Assembly: GCA_023667385.1 (NCBI GenBank)
Contig: JAMPAE010000005.1
Span: 1-25,195, forward strand
DNA length: 25,195 bases
Source of the DNA: Ruminococcus sp.
GTDB lineage: Bacteria; Bacillota; Clostridia; Oscillospirales; Acutalibacteraceae
Direction: 5' to 3'
Shown here: positions 1 through 6,882 of the stretch, in pieces
How the letters are laid out: each line of letters begins with the position of its first letter
How positions within the stretch are numbered: the first letter of the stretch is position 1
The notes under the pieces: model-generated
Database searches by the model: none
What the model was told of the DNA's origin: nothing
The model's input: the letters and a program-made list of their open reading frames with translations, nothing else
Position numbers and translations under genes: made by a program

Positions 1-738
1 CAATATGAAGATGTGGTTACTGTTGGTCACGGAATTGCATATCTCTTTGGTGTTATCGGCGTTGTTCTTTTTGTTCAGCTTATTCCGAAGCTTACCAAAG
101 CAAACATGGAAGAAGAAAGAAAGATAATCAAAATTTCTGCAACAGATCCTGTTAAAAAAGAACCGAAACAGCGCAGATTCCTTGAAATGGATCACTTCGG
201 TCTTATGCCGTTTTTCCTTGCGGCACTCATCGGCATCATTGTGGGCGCAATCAAAATTCCGCTTTCATCAAAGGGCTTTTCAGGAACAACATTCTCACTG
301 ACAACAACAGGCGGAACACTTATTGTTTCACTTATTTTCGGTCACCTTGGTCATGTTGGCAAAATGAGCCTTAAGGTTGAAAGAAATGTTCTTGAAGTGT
401 TCAGAGAATACGGACTCATGCTGTTCCTTATCGGTGCAGGTGTTGCCGGCGGTGCAAAATTCATTGAATATTTCCAGCCCATATATTTTGTATACGGTGT
501 TCTTATGACATTGATTCCAATGATAATTGGCTTCTTGTTTGCAAAATATGTACTTAAACTCAGCCTTCTCAACAACCTCGGTTCAATCACGGGTGGCATG
601 ACAAGCACACCTGCGCTTGGCACACTCATCAGTGTTGCAGGCACAAATGATGTTGCATCGGCATATGCAGCAACATATCCGATTGCGTTGATTGCAGTTG
701 TTGTTGCGTCACAGCTTATCTGTACGCTTCTCGGCTGA
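1..738 (+). CDS. AspT/YidE-type antiporter, C-terminal part (5' truncated)
   Basis: An integral membrane transporter whose reading frame is open from base 1, so the start lies outside the window; about 245 residues are visible. Several hydrophobic helices are evident. A charged linker (visible residues roughly 33-62) separates the end of an N-terminal membrane half from the C-terminal half. The glycine-rich GGMTSTPALG signature near the C-terminus is typical of the AspT/YidE/YbjL antiporter duplication domain. The linker is too short to hold the TrkA-C/RCK domains of classical AspT, so this is the RCK-less type. It sits 31 bases before the fumarase genes on the same strand. From this I infer transport of a C4-dicarboxylate or aspartate-like substrate feeding the fumarate/malate reaction. 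The substrate cannot be read from sequence. Confidence 0.8.
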   Translation, partial: QYEDVVTVGHGIAYLFGVIGVVLFVQLIPKLTKANMEEERKIIKISATDPVKKEPKQRRFLEMDHFGLMPFFLAALIGIIVGAIKIPLSSKGFSGTTFSLTTTGGTLIVSLIFGHLGHVGKMSLKVERNVLEVFREYGLMLFLIGAGVAGGAKFIEYFQPIYFVYGVLMTLIPMIIGFLFAKYVLKLSLLNNLGSITGGMTSTPALGTLISVAGTNDVASAYAATYPIALIAVVVASQLICTLLG

Positions 739-769
739 TAATAACTTAATATAAGGAGGTAGATTCCCC

Positions 770-1615
770 ATGGTAAGAGATATAGATGTTAAGCTTTTAA
801 CCGATAATATCAAAGATATGTGTATTGAGGCAACTCATTACCTTTCACCCGATATGTGCGCTGCACTTGAAAAGGCAGTTGCAACAGAAGAATCCGATCT
901 CGGCAAGCAGGTTCTTGACTCATTGAGCGAAAACCTTGACATTGCAGGCAAGGAAATGATTCCAATTTGTCAGGACACAGGAATGGCAGTTGTTTTCCTT
1001 GAAATCGGTCAGGATGTTCACTTCGTTGGCGGAAGCGTTGTTGACGCTGTTAACGAGGGCGTAAGAAGGGGTTATGTTGACGGATTCCTTCGTAAGTCAG
1101 TTGTTGGTGACCCAATTCTTCGTGTTAACACACAAGATAACACTCCTGCAATTCTTCACACTGAAATCGTTCCGGGCGATAAAGTTAAAATCACAGTTTC
1201 ACCGAAGGGCTTCGGCAGTGAAAATAAGAGCAGAATTTTCATGCTTACCCCGGCTGACGGCATTGAAGGCGTTAAGGATGCAATTCTCACCGCTGTTAAA
1301 GATGCGGGCCCGAATGCTTGCCCTCCGATGGTTGTCGGTGTAGGTATCGGCGGTACATTTGAAAAATGTGCTTACCTTGCAAAAAAAGCATTGACAAGAG
1401 ATATTTCCGTTCATTCAGACATTCCTTATGTTGCTGACCTTGAAGCAGAAATGCTTGAAAAAATCAACAACACAGGTATTGGCCCGGGCGGACTCGGCGG
1501 AAGAACAACTGCACTTGCTGTTAACATCAACACATATGCAACTCACATTGCAGGTCTTCCCGTTGCAATCAACATTTGCTGCCATGTCAACAGACACGCA
1601 GTAAGAGAGATTTGA
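770..1615 (+). CDS. fumarate hydratase (class I), alpha subunit
   Basis: The catalytic subunit of the oxygen-sensitive two-subunit fumarase/L(+)-tartrate dehydratase family, which interconverts fumarate and malate with a [4Fe-4S] cluster in the cytoplasm. The 281-residue length fits the family. Likely cluster cysteines are C67 in PICQDTG, C184 in NACPP, and C270 or C271 in the C-terminal INICCHVN motif. GVGIGGTFEKC (about 190-200) and GPGGLGGRTTA (about 238-248) are further family motifs. An AAGGAGG ribosome site precedes the ATG. The beta subunit follows at once, and a carboxylate transporter gene lies upstream in the same apparent operon. Fumarase is favoured over tartrate dehydratase by the anaerobic Clostridia context, but sequence alone does not exclude the latter. 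No gene symbol is given because naming of this two-subunit form is inconsistent. Confidence 0.9.
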   Translation: MVRDIDVKLLTDNIKDMCIEATHYLSPDMCAALEKAVATEESDLGKQVLDSLSENLDIAGKEMIPICQDTGMAVVFLEIGQDVHFVGGSVVDAVNEGVRRGYVDGFLRKSVVGDPILRVNTQDNTPAILHTEIVPGDKVKITVSPKGFGSENKSRIFMLTPADGIEGVKDAILTAVKDAGPNACPPMVVGVGIGGTFEKCAYLAKKALTRDISVHSDIPYVADLEAEMLEKINNTGIGPGGLGGRTTALAVNINTYATHIAGLPVAINICCHVNRHAVREI

Positions 1616-1625
1616 GGTGACAAAG

Positions 1626-2180
1626 ATGAGCAAAAATATTGTTAAAGTACCTTTGAGCAAAGAGGACGCAAAGAGCCTCAAGGTCGGCGATTATGTTTAT
1701 CTTACCGGCACAATTTATTCAGCACGTGACGCAGCTCACAAAAGAATGAGTGAAGCACTTGCAAACGGTGAAGAGCTTCCAATCAGCATGGAGGGTAACG
1801 TAATTTATTACATGGGACCTTCTCCGGCAAGAGAGGGCAGACCGATTGGTTCAGCAGGCCCAACAACTTCAGGCAGAATGGATCCGTATGCTCCGACTCT
1901 CCTTGACCTCGGACTTCGTGGTATGATTGGTAAAGGCAAGAGAACACAGGATGTTCACGATGCAGTTGTAAGAAACGGTGCAGTTTATTTTGCAGCGGTC
2001 GGCGGTGCAGGCGCATTGCTTTCACATTGCATTAAAGAAGCTGAAGTTGTTGCTTATGATGACCTTGGTCCTGAAGCAATCCGCAGGCTTGAAATTGAAG
2101 AGCTTCCGGCAATTGTTGTTATGGACAGCGAAGGTAATGATCTTTACAAAACCGCTGTTGAAAAATACAGAAAAGACTGA
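1626..2180 (+). CDS. fumarate hydratase (class I), beta subunit
   Basis: Partner subunit of the iron-sulfur fumarase; the 184 residues match the family's C-terminal domain. Visible motifs are LTGTIYSARDAAHKR near the N-terminus, YYMGPSPA then PIGSAGPTTSGRMDPY in the middle (substrate-binding region), and YFAAVGGAGALLS. I chose the ATG at 1626 because AGGTGA at 1615-1620 is placed correctly for it. The upstream GTG at 1617 lies inside that ribosome site. Only ten bases separate this gene from the alpha-subunit stop, so the two are probably translationally coupled and made in equal amounts. A strong terminator follows directly. Confidence 0.9.
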   Translation: MSKNIVKVPLSKEDAKSLKVGDYVYLTGTIYSARDAAHKRMSEALANGEELPISMEGNVIYYMGPSPAREGRPIGSAGPTTSGRMDPYAPTLLDLGLRGMIGKGKRTQDVHDAVVRNGAVYFAAVGGAGALLSHCIKEAEVVAYDDLGPEAIRRLEIEELPAIVVMDSEGNDLYKTAVEKYRKD

Positions 2181-2190
2181 TAATAAAAAA

Positions 2191-2216
2191 CCTCTGTTTC
2201 GGCAGAGGCTTTTTTT
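2191..2216 (+). terminator. intrinsic terminator after fumarase operon
   Basis: A six-base-pair stem CCTCTG (2191-2196) / CAGAGG (2203-2208) with loop TTTCGG is followed by C and seven T. It begins 10 bases after the beta-subunit stop, so it closes the transporter-fumarase operon. Confidence 0.88.
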
Positions 2217-2217
2217 G

Positions 2218-2316
2218 TTAATAGATGGAACATATACTTATGATGAGCTTGAGAAAAACTGGGAGCGTCTTATTTTATTTTCAATGTTTATTGACTTTTA
2301 CGGGATAATGTGTTAG
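2218..2316 (+). pseudogene. possible ylxM-like N-terminal remnant
   Basis: An in-frame stretch ending at TAG (2314-2316) translates to a plausible protein fragment, YDELEKNWERL followed by ILFSMFIDFYGIM. This resembles the N-terminus of YlxM-type helix-turn-helix proteins, which typically have hydrophobic residues then DFYG before an LTEKQRE segment. The frame stops where that segment should begin. It has no start codon or ribosome site, since the 5' side runs into the T-run of the fumarase terminator. The homology is from memory and the fragment is short, so this is a weak call. The inverted-repeat element begins nine bases after the stop. Confidence 0.25.
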
Positions 2317-2324
2317 TCTAAACT

Positions 2325-2426
2325 TGCGACATGAATTAAATAGCATTGTAGTAAAGAATCACTTTGGTAAAAGTGCATTCTCTATTTAACTATATCTTTA
2401 CTACAATTGAGTTAATTTGTGTCGCA
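2325..2426 (+). repeat. 102-bp imperfect inverted repeat with nested hairpin
   Basis: The left arm (2325-2356) starts TGCGACA and the right arm (2396-2426) ends TGTCGCA. Between them are two exact blocks, AATTAA/TTAATT and a 12-bp ATTGTAGTAAAG/CTTTACTACAAT. The only two substitutions outside the small internal loop would form G.U pairs in a plus-strand RNA. Inside, AGAATCACTTT (2355-2365) pairs with AAAGTGcATTCT (2370-2381) around loop GGTA, with one bulged C. It could be a MITE-like element or a structured RNA; no target-site duplication was seen. Confidence 0.65.
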
Positions 2427-2447
2427 GCAAATGAGATGCATTTTTCG

Positions 2448-2475
2448 GTGCGTCTTGTTTGGGCGCACTTTTTGT
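2448..2475 (+). terminator. intrinsic terminator 3' of the inverted repeat
   Basis: GTGCGTC (2448-2454) pairs with GGGCGCAC (2461-2468, seven pairs including one G.U) around a short T-rich loop. A run of six T then follows, then G and five more T. There is no gene between it and the fumarase terminator, so it may end a small RNA carrying the inverted repeat, or act as an attenuator before the exporter genes. Confidence 0.6.
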
Positions 2476-2600
2476 TTTTATGGGAATCGTTTGCCGTGTA
2501 AAAGGGTTCTTTATCTCATGGCGGCCGTGAGCTGTGAGATGTTGGGGTTGCATAGTGCGTCAGTACGAAGAAACACAATTTTTTTTGAAAAGAGGAAACA

Positions 2601-4379
2601 ATGAAAGAGAATTTTATGTATATGATAAAAAACTGGCTCGCCTGGGATAAAAAGAGCCTTTGGTTTTTTATCATACGAGTGCCGGCGACGGTTTTTCAGC
2701 CGATTGTGATGGCATACATACCCAAGGTGATGATTGATTGCATTACCGAGGGAGTAACTGTTGACAGAATGGTGCTGGCAGTTGCAATACTCAGCCTGCT
2801 GCTGATTATGACGGTTTGGCTTGACCCGTTCATGCGTGAGCTTATTAACGGCAGTGCAAGGGTGATTCGCATGAGATATGCAATGATGGCATTTGACAAG
2901 AATCTTAACGCTGACTTCATGCAAATTGAAAGCTTGAGCGGCAGGGAGAAAAACAGCAGAGCAACTGAATTTTACAAAAGCTACTATTCCGGAAGTGCGG
3001 ATTTTTTTGATACGCTCAACTTTGCCTGTGTGAGTGCGTTTGGTGTGCTCACCTCCATGGTGCTGATTTATAAAATCAATTTTGGCGTCATAGCACTGAT
3101 TTTTGCGAGCTGTATTGCTGAGTTTTTCCTGCTCAAATATCTCAACAGCAAGAAGTTAAACACGCATGATGAACGTCACAAGCTCTATACGAGGTTCAAC
3201 TATTTCTATGAGCAGAGCAAAAATCTCTCTGCTTCAAAGGACGTCAAAATCTATGGTTTTGCCGATAGGTTTATTGCTGTAATGGCAAAAATGATTTATG
3301 ACTTTGAAAGGCTTGTTGCAGCTTACAGCAAGCAGACGATTGCGGTCAGCGGAACAAGAGCCTTTCTTAATATGCTGCGTGAGCTTGTTGCTTATGCTTA
3401 TCTAGTTTATCTTGTGACGCAGGGAAGGCTTTCGGTTGCCGATTTCATCTTCTATTTCGGCATCATAACAGGCTTTTCCAACTGGATATGTAACCTGGTT
3501 TATTGCTACAGCGGCATTGAGTATTGCTGCAAAGAATGTCAGCGCTTTCGTGAATTTGTTGAAACGGATAATGCAAGCGGCGATGAAAAAGTGGAGTTTG
3601 ACGCAGAGGAAATTGACTCAATTGAGTTTCGGAACGTGACCTTTGCTTATCCTGAATCTGATACTGATACTATTAAAAATATGTCATTCAAGGTTGACAA
3701 AGGTGAAAACATTGCCATTGTTGGTGAAAACGGCGCAGGGAAAACGACCGTTGTGAAACTGCTTTGTGGGTTATATTATGCAACAAGCGGTGACATTTTG
3801 ATTAACGGAAAAAAGGCGAGTGACTTTGATAAAAAGAGCTATTTCAATCTGTTTGCGCCCGTGTTTCAGGATTACTCATTTTTGCCGATGTCAATTGCAG
3901 AAAACATTGCAGTCACCAAGGATTATGACAAAGCAAAGCTTTTTGATGCTTTTGAAAAGGCAGGCATAATTGACAAAATAAATTTGCTTGACGAAAAAGA
4001 ACAGACACTGATGGTGAAAGATGTTCATAAAAATGCTGTTGATTTTTCGGGCGGAGAAAAGCAGAAGCTGCTGCTTGCAAAAGCGATTTATAAAAATGCA
4101 CCGGTGTTGATTCTTGATGAGCCAACGGCGGCGCTGGATTCGATTGCGGAAAACGAGCTTTACCTTAAATATAACGATATGACCGACAAGAAGATTTCGT
4201 TCTTCATTTCTCACCGGCTTTCGTCAACTCGCTTTTGCAATCGGATTTTCTTTATCAGTGACGGACAAATTGCAGAATGCGGAACCCACGAACAGTTGAT
4301 GGCTCAAAAAGGCAAGTACTATAAGATGTATCAAATTCAGAGCTATTATTACAGAGAGCAGGGGGTGCGTTATGAATAA
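2601..4379 (+). CDS. ABC exporter half-transporter (membrane + ATPase), subunit 1
   Basis: An ABC-type exporter half with an N-terminal membrane domain (about residues 1-310) fused to a C-terminal ATPase. Motifs are Walker A GENGAGKT (375-382), Q-loop Q423, signature SGGEKQ (483-488), Walker B VLILDE (502-507) with the catalytic Glu present, D-loop AALD, and switch His538. There is no N-terminal peptidase domain. The start has AGAGGA seven bases upstream. Its 3' end overlaps the next exporter gene by eight bases, so the two products very likely form a heterodimer. Substrate is unknown: multidrug, lipid or peptide export are all possible. No precursor-peptide, modification or immunity gene lies alongside to suggest a bacteriocin cluster. 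Confidence 0.88.
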   Translation: MKENFMYMIKNWLAWDKKSLWFFIIRVPATVFQPIVMAYIPKVMIDCITEGVTVDRMVLAVAILSLLLIMTVWLDPFMRELINGSARVIRMRYAMMAFDKNLNADFMQIESLSGREKNSRATEFYKSYYSGSADFFDTLNFACVSAFGVLTSMVLIYKINFGVIALIFASCIAEFFLLKYLNSKKLNTHDERHKLYTRFNYFYEQSKNLSASKDVKIYGFADRFIAVMAKMIYDFERLVAAYSKQTIAVSGTRAFLNMLRELVAYAYLVYLVTQGRLSVADFIFYFGIITGFSNWICNLVYCYSGIEYCCKECQRFREFVETDNASGDEKVEFDAEEIDSIEFRNVTFAYPESDTDTIKNMSFKVDKGENIAIVGENGAGKTTVVKLLCGLYYATSGDILINGKKASDFDKKSYFNLFAPVFQDYSFLPMSIAENIAVTKDYDKAKLFDAFEKAGIIDKINLLDEKEQTLMVKDVHKNAVDFSGGEKQKLLLAKAIYKNAPVLILDEPTAALDSIAENELYLKYNDMTDKKISFFISHRLSSTRFCNRIFFISDGQIAECGTHEQLMAQKGKYYKMYQIQSYYYREQGVRYE

Positions 4380-6195
4380 TTTCATAATCATTGTGAAATC
4401 ATTTAAGGAAATGCACCGCCTTGAAAAGCGGCTCATTCCAAGCAATATTGTCAATTCGGTTGCCTCTGCCGTGAAGCCGTTTGTAAACATTTGGTTTTCC
4501 GCAAAAATTATTGATGTGCTTGGAAGCGGAGCAAACATGAAAAAACTTTTGGTGCTGATTGTGCTTGCGGTCGGAATTAACTTTCTTCTTGCTTTGGCAG
4601 GCAATTATCTCAGCGATATGTACAGCATGTACCGAAGCAAAATGTGCAACCGTGAAAACGAAAAAATCGCAGCTAAGCTATATAAAACAGAATATCAGAA
4701 ATTAGAGGACAGCGAGTTTAAGGAGCTGATACATAAGCATTCCGAAGCGCAGAACAGGGTTTATTCAGCGTTTTCACAGTTTTCATGGATGATTTATGAT
4801 TTTCTTGCAGGACTTATTACGGTTGTGATTTCAGTGATGTTCCTTGTTCCGCTGTTTAAAATCGGATTTCAAGCAACCGGAGAGAGCTTTTTTGAAAGGC
4901 CGATTTTCCTGCTGACAATTTTTCTTGCCATTGCCGTCATGAGCATAATCATGTTGTTGATTGCGTTTAAGCTGAACAAAAATCATTTTGCCGCAGGCGA
5001 TGAATATTCAAAGCTCGACAGAATCTTCTATTATTTTCTGAATATGTTCTCCGATTACAAAACAGGCAAGGAAATTCGTCTTTATAATGAGCAGGAGCTT
5101 ATTCGCCACACTGCGGTTGATGCGCTTTTGACAGACGGCGAAAAGCTTTTGAAAAGCGTTTCCATGAAAACAGCAAAATCAAGTTCGGTTGTTGCTGTTT
5201 TAGGTCCGGTGCTGGCGTTCGGAATTTATCTGTTCATTGGCACAAAAGGCTTGTTCGGTCTGTTTTCAATCGGCTCTCTCGTGCTTTACTGCGGTTCGTT
5301 TATGCAGGTTGTCACAGGTATTATGCAAATGGCGAATACTTTCGGAAAAACTGCTGAAATGGTGCCGCTTGCAAGCTACTATTTTCAAATTATGGACACA
5401 GAAGATGAAATGACCTATGGTGAGCAGGAGCTTGATTTAAGCGATAAGTTTGAAATTGAGTTTCGCAATGTATCGTTCAGCTATCCCGGTACAGATGATT
5501 TTGCGCTGAAAAATGTCAGCATCAAAATTCACAACGGTGAAAACCTTGCAGTTGTTGGCCGAAACGGAAGCGGAAAAACAACGTTTATCAAGCTGCTTTG
5601 CAGGCTTTATGATGTTGACTCAGGTGAGATACTGATTAATTGTGTCAACATTAAAAACTATACGAAAAAGAGCCTTGAACAGCTATATTCAGTTGTGTTT
5701 CAGGATTTCAAAATTTTTTCACAAACAGTTGCGGATAATGTTTCTGCTAATTTACCATGTGACAAGAATAAGCTGTTTGATGTGCTTGAAAAAGCAAGCA
5801 TAAAAGAACGCATACTCAAAATGGATAAGCAGGAAAACACATATCTTTATAAAGATTTGGACAAGGCAGGTGTTGAAATTTCAGGCGGCGAAGCGCAAAA
5901 GCTCGCACTTGCTCGTGCTCTTTATAAGGATGCGCCGATTGTCATTCTCGATGAGCCGACAGCCGCTCTTGACCCGATTGCCGAAAATGAGATATACAGC
6001 CGTTTCAACAGCTTCGTGCAGGACAAAACGGCAATCTACATTTCCCACAGACTTTCCTCATGCGCATTCTGCACTCACATTGCAGTGTTTGACAAAGCAG
6101 AGCTTGTGGAATATGGTTCGCATGATGAACTGCTGAAAAGCGGCGGTAAGTATGCTCAGCTTTGGGACGCACAGGCGAAGTACTATATTAAGTAA
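4372..6195 (+). CDS. ABC exporter half-transporter (membrane + ATPase), subunit 2
   Basis: Second half of the exporter, 607 residues with the same architecture. Its membrane domain (about 1-335) carries an extra extracytoplasmic-looking stretch around residues 163-177 that the partner lacks. ATPase motifs are Walker A GRNGSGKT (396-403), Q444, signature SGGEAQ (504-509), Walker B IVILDE (523-528) and switch His559. Both this protein and its partner keep the Walker B glutamate and switch histidine, so neither nucleotide site is obviously degenerate, unlike many heterodimeric exporters (for example the TM287/288 type). The ATG lies inside the end of the upstream gene with GGGGG-type sequence upstream, consistent with translational coupling. 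The gene is followed by hairpins and a convergent gene. Confidence 0.88.
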   Translation: MNNFIIIVKSFKEMHRLEKRLIPSNIVNSVASAVKPFVNIWFSAKIIDVLGSGANMKKLLVLIVLAVGINFLLALAGNYLSDMYSMYRSKMCNRENEKIAAKLYKTEYQKLEDSEFKELIHKHSEAQNRVYSAFSQFSWMIYDFLAGLITVVISVMFLVPLFKIGFQATGESFFERPIFLLTIFLAIAVMSIIMLLIAFKLNKNHFAAGDEYSKLDRIFYYFLNMFSDYKTGKEIRLYNEQELIRHTAVDALLTDGEKLLKSVSMKTAKSSSVVAVLGPVLAFGIYLFIGTKGLFGLFSIGSLVLYCGSFMQVVTGIMQMANTFGKTAEMVPLASYYFQIMDTEDEMTYGEQELDLSDKFEIEFRNVSFSYPGTDDFALKNVSIKIHNGENLAVVGRNGSGKTTFIKLLCRLYDVDSGEILINCVNIKNYTKKSLEQLYSVVFQDFKIFSQTVADNVSANLPCDKNKLFDVLEKASIKERILKMDKQENTYLYKDLDKAGVEISGGEAQKLALARALYKDAPIVILDEPTAALDPIAENEIYSRFNSFVQDKTAIYISHRLSSCAFCTHIAVFDKAELVEYGSHDELLKSGGKYAQLWDAQAKYYIK

Positions 6196-6223
6196 GAAGT
6201 AGGAAAATTTTTTATGCATAAAA

Positions 6224-6254
6224 ACAGGTACAGCAATTAATATGCTGTACCTGT
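6224..6254 (-). terminator. strong hairpin, terminator for the flavin reductase operon
   Basis: A perfect 12-bp stem ACAGGTACAGCA (6224-6235) / TGCTGTACCTGT (6243-6254) has a 7-base loop. Read on the minus strand, the hairpin ends in a T and is followed by four more T, so it can stop minus-strand transcripts from the flavodiiron operon. There is no T-run on the plus side. Confidence 0.65.
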
Positions 6255-6267
6255 CAGACTGTTGATA

Positions 6268-6359
6268 AAGGTACACGCCGTTTTTCATCCTTTCGAAGTA
6301 TTTATATACGCCTTTGAAATGAAGAAAACGACAGATTGTACCTTGTTTTTTTGTTTTTT
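6268..6359 (+). terminator. possible plus-strand terminator of the ABC exporter operon
   Basis: AAGGTACA (6268-6275) pairs with TGTACCTT (6337-6344), with further partial pairing inside (CGTTTT near 6279 with AAAACG near 6325-6331). The 3' side is followed by a T-rich tract of seven T, G, and six T (6346-6359). The long imperfect loop makes this less certain than the nearby 12-bp hairpin. Confidence 0.4.
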
Positions 6360-6861
6360 ATTCGCCGACATAAGTTGGTGCGGTTTTTGGAGATTTGCCT
6401 TTGATGACATTGTGATAATATGCGTAGGTCATCGGCGTGTCATCGTTGAGAACCTGAGCATCAATGACTTCACCGAGGAACACAGTGTGCGTTGAGGTTT
6501 CCATTGTGTCTGTGACTTTGCAGGTAACATACGCAATTGCATTGTCAAGAATCGGCAGGCAATCTTTAACAACCGGTGTTTTACCCTCAAACTTTTTGAC
6601 ATCTCGTCCGCTTCTGAAGCCGAAGCTGCCGATGATTGCAGGGTTGCTGTTTTCGCCGAGAATGTTCAGCGCAAACCTGCCTGCACTTTTGATGCATTCA
6701 TTTGTGAAGTTTTCATGGTTTATGCTGACTGCGATTGTTGCAGGAGAAGAAGTGACCTGCATTGCTGAATTTGCAATGCAGCCTGTTGCAATTCCGCCAT
6801 CTGCCCATGATGTAACAACATAAACACCATATGACAGCTTTGTAAAAGCCCGTGTATCCAT
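6358..6861 (-). CDS. flavin reductase-like domain protein (flavoredoxin type)
   Basis: A 167-residue FMN-binding split-barrel protein of the flavin_reduct family. The N-terminal pattern YGVYVVTSW, then GGIATGCIANSAMQVTSSP, then VSINHENFTNECI fits the flavin pocket of flavoredoxins and NAD(P)H:flavin reductases. The family uses FMN to pass electrons from NAD(P)H or to a partner protein. The gene starts 21 bases after the flavodiiron gene on the same strand, with no terminator between, so it is probably the second gene of that operon and an electron partner for FprA. The partner role is inference; whether it accepts NAD(P)H directly cannot be seen. A strong minus-strand hairpin at 6224-6254 follows its stop. 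Confidence 0.85.
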   Translation of the reverse strand: MDTRAFTKLSYGVYVVTSWADGGIATGCIANSAMQVTSSPATIAVSINHENFTNECIKSAGRFALNILGENSNPAIIGSFGFRSGRDVKKFEGKTPVVKDCLPILDNAIAYVTCKVTDTMETSTHTVFLGEVIDAQVLNDDTPMTYAYYHNVIKGKSPKTAPTYVGE

Positions 6862-6882
6862 TAATTTATCCCTACCCTTAAA

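Larger units (their letters stand above)
2217..2600. other. non-coding gap between fumarase and ABC exporter
   Basis: From the beta-subunit stop (2180) to the exporter start (2601) there are 420 bases without a convincing gene. After the fumarase terminator the gap holds, in order, a possible ylxM-like remnant (about 2218-2316), an imperfect inverted repeat (2325-2426), a hairpin plus T-run (2448-2475), and two mutually exclusive small hairpins (2513-2540) upstream of the exporter. A clear sigma-A promoter for the exporter was not found. Confidence 0.6.

Noticed and set aside
2419..2604. 61-codon GTG-started, cysteine-containing frame overlapping the exporter ATG by ATGA
   Set aside because: Its first part is the hairpin and T-run of a terminator, it has no ribosome site, and the composition looks random; it was considered as an exporter cargo peptide but is not supported.
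2601..6195. Bacteriocin or lantibiotic export cluster
   Set aside because: Neither ABC protein has a C39 peptidase domain, and no precursor, modification or immunity gene is nearby.
6058..6288. Minus-strand 76-codon frame beginning in the hairpin region after the flavin reductase gene
   Set aside because: It runs through a terminator hairpin and then antisense to the exporter gene; no family features and a poorly spaced ribosome site.
6262..6495. 77-codon plus-strand frame in the convergent region
   Set aside because: Most of it lies antisense to the flavin reductase gene or inside hairpin sequence; the product shows no family features.
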